From NCBI GenBank assembly GCA_000173575.1, contig ABYL01000001.1, forward strand, positions 124,001 through 188,000: a stretch of DNA of 64,000 bases, read 5' to 3'. Of this stretch, positions 62,763 through 64,000 are shown one piece after another (position 1 is the stretch's first letter; each line of letters begins with the position of its first letter). The translations under genes and the position numbers were made by a program. Under the pieces are notes generated by a model. That model had not been told where the DNA came from, did not search any database, and saw only the letters and a program-made list of their open reading frames with translations. Origin of the DNA: Burkholderia sp. H160 (GTDB lineage Bacteria; Pseudomonadota; Gammaproteobacteria; Burkholderiales; Burkholderiaceae).

Positions 62763-63213
62763 CTCCTCGCGGACGACTTCGGGTACGTACAGGCACGCTG
62801 ATTTGGGGATGGACCTAAGAGGTCGCAGCAGAGTGGGGGCTGGATTTGCTCTGCGAAGATGCCGTCGACCGGTTTCCGCGCGGTTGTTCATCCGCGCGGC
62901 CGCTTTCACGAACACGTGCGACACCTGCTGCGCGTTTCTCTTTGCCGCGAACAGCTCGCGGCGCACTTCGCCGCCTGGCATCGATTTACTGAGATCACCC
63001 AAGGTCCGTCCGCTTTCCGAGCAATGCGTGTCCTCTCCGCTAATGCGTCGCGAACGGTTCAACGTGACAGAGCCTCGGCGCCTTCTTGTCATCTTGCTCT
63101 TTTTCCTCGTCGATTCTGGATTGTCCTCCTATCGACCTGTCCGAGGAAATTAGACCACTACAGTTCAATCGGATGCCTGGCTCATGCATCATGCGGCTTC
63201 GGGCACGCCCAGT
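62763..63213. other. Intergenic region before agmatinase
   Basis: 451 bases. An open minus frame (MTRRRRGSVTLNRS..., about 63092 down) and a plus frame (RRLLVILLFFLVDSG) have no recognisable content or ribosome sites. I see no terminator with a T-run. Possibly remnant DNA. Confidence 0.4.
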
Positions 63214-64000
63214 CTATCGCTTTCCAACCTTCCTCTGTCGCCACAAACACAACAGGTCGCACGCAATATGAGCGGCGGCAATCGCCGTGATTTCGCTCTG
63301 GTCGTAAGCGGGCGCCACTTCGACGACATCCGCACCCACCAGGTTCAACGCACCGAGTGCACGCACTATCGCCAGTCCCTGAGCCGACGACAAACCGCCC
63401 GCCACCGGCGTGCCCGTTCCCGGTGCGAACGCCGGATCGAGACAGTCGATATCAAACGTCAGGTAGGCCGGACGTTCCCCCACAATCGACGTGATACGCT
63501 CCACCGCCGCACGAGCGCCGTGTTCGTGCACCCATGCCGCATCGAGAATATTAATCCCCATGAAATCGTCGTTCCACGTGCGAATACCGATCTGCACCGA
63601 CGTCTCGGGATCGATCAGCCCGTCCTTCACCGCCTTGTAGAACATCGAACCGTGGTTCAGGCTGTCAGGGCTTTCGTCAGCCCAGGTGTCGCAATGAGCG
63701 TCGAAATGAATCATCGAAAGCGGCTTGCCATACTTTTCGGCATGCGCGATCAGCAGCGGATAGGTGATGTAGTGATCGCCGCCGAGCGTGAGCATCTTCG
63801 CGTCCGAGCGCAGGATCGTGCGTGCGTGTTCAACGATCGATTGCTTGATAGTCAGCGGATTGTGCGCGTCAAACCAGCAATCTCCGTAGTCGGTTACAGC
63901 GAGATCGTCGAAGGGATTAAAGCCCCATGGATACGGATGCAGTTCCGACAGCTGCACGCTGGCCGCGCGCACCGCTGCAGGTCCGAGACGCGCGCCCGAG
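63214..64000 (-). CDS. speB: Agmatinase/ureohydrolase family protein, 5' end beyond window
   Basis: Ureohydrolase (arginase/agmatinase) missing its N-terminal start. 262 residues are visible from SGARLGPAAVR. The manganese motifs are GGDHYITYP, FDAHCDTWAD and FDIDCLDPAFAPGTGTPV, in the standard order and spacing. It hydrolyses agmatine or another guanidino compound to a polyamine plus urea. Next to a polyamine-type importer this suggests that the imported or produced polyamine is handled here. The exact substrate (agmatine, guanidinobutyrate or similar) cannot be fixed. Confidence 0.9.
   Translation of the reverse strand, partial: SGARLGPAAVRAASVQLSELHPYPWGFNPFDDLAVTDYGDCWFDAHNPLTIKQSIVEHARTILRSDAKMLTLGGDHYITYPLLIAHAEKYGKPLSMIHFDAHCDTWADESPDSLNHGSMFYKAVKDGLIDPETSVQIGIRTWNDDFMGINILDAAWVHEHGARAAVERITSIVGERPAYLTFDIDCLDPAFAPGTGTPVAGGLSSAQGLAIVRALGALNLVGADVVEVAPAYDQSEITAIAAAHIACDLLCLWRQRKVGKR

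Noticed and set aside
1..64000. CRISPR arrays, tRNA or rRNA genes, integrase-type mobile elements
   Set aside because: No regularly spaced repeats, cloverleaf-like sequences or integrase/transposase motifs were seen.

Overview
The window is about 64 kb of GC-rich DNA from a Gram-negative betaproteobacterium, most likely Paraburkholderia, Caballeronia or Burkholderia. The basis is a Burkholderia-type trimeric porin, a DUF4148 protein, several LIV-type ABC importers with Tat-type binding proteins, AAHS and NodD-like regulatory genes, and uniform codon use. No rRNA, tRNA, CRISPR array or intact insertion sequence was found. Most of the window is an accessory catabolic region in which transport, degradation and regulation genes sit in compact operons.

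Layout. 1-7.4 kb (minus): a tightly overlapping catabolic operon (VOC protein, SMP-30 lactonase, ABM monooxygenase-fold protein, HisD-like dehydrogenase, SDR, FAH-family hydrolase, FAD oxidoreductase, sugar epimerase cut by the left edge). A NodD-like LysR gene diverges from it at 7.6 kb, followed by an MFS transporter and an SDR; a perfect 10-bp dyad lies in front of the MFS gene. 10.8-12.3 kb: an SDR pseudogene and a porin with a strong intrinsic terminator. 12.7-19.3 kb (minus): a complete LIV-type ABC importer joined to NTF2-like, cupin and SDR genes, preceded by two adjacent perfect palindromes. 19.9-26.6 kb: DUF4148, UPF0182 membrane protein, ferritin-like protein, a double-ACT protein, a cytoplasmic-looking trypsin-like/PDZ protein and an atypical LuxR regulator. 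26.6-34.9 kb: a second LIV-type importer (minus) diverging from an IclR regulator, an AAHS aromatic-acid transporter and a 4,5-dihydroxyphthalate decarboxylase-like protein; this probably takes up and degrades an aromatic acid.

35-38.3 kb holds small genes (a thioredoxin-like candidate, YjdM/PhnA with an unusual hairpin leader, a spermidine-synthase-like protein, an orphan ribbon-helix-helix protein and YoaK). 38.5-45.6 kb carries the most unusual system: a six-gene membrane complex resembling hydrogenase-4 (HyfB-C-E-F-G-I) whose large subunit has lost the nickel-binding cysteines while the small subunit keeps its Fe-S cysteines. This matches the little-understood energy-converting hydrogenase-related (Ehr) complexes. 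A 19-bp palindrome precedes it.

45.9-56 kb is a looser region with a frameshifted autotransporter, an NhaC antiporter, secreted proteins, an MltF-like lytic transglycosylase, two orphan small ORFs and a truncated TetR gene. 56-64 kb is a polyamine-type ABC importer (minus) diverging from a frameshifted polysaccharide deacetylase, a GntR regulator and a flavin reductase; an agmatinase-family gene runs off the right edge.

The window is therefore a series of uptake-plus-degradation modules, each with its own regulator (LysR, IclR, GntR), with the Ehr-like complex inserted between two such regions. Substrates of the modules cannot be fixed from sequence alone.
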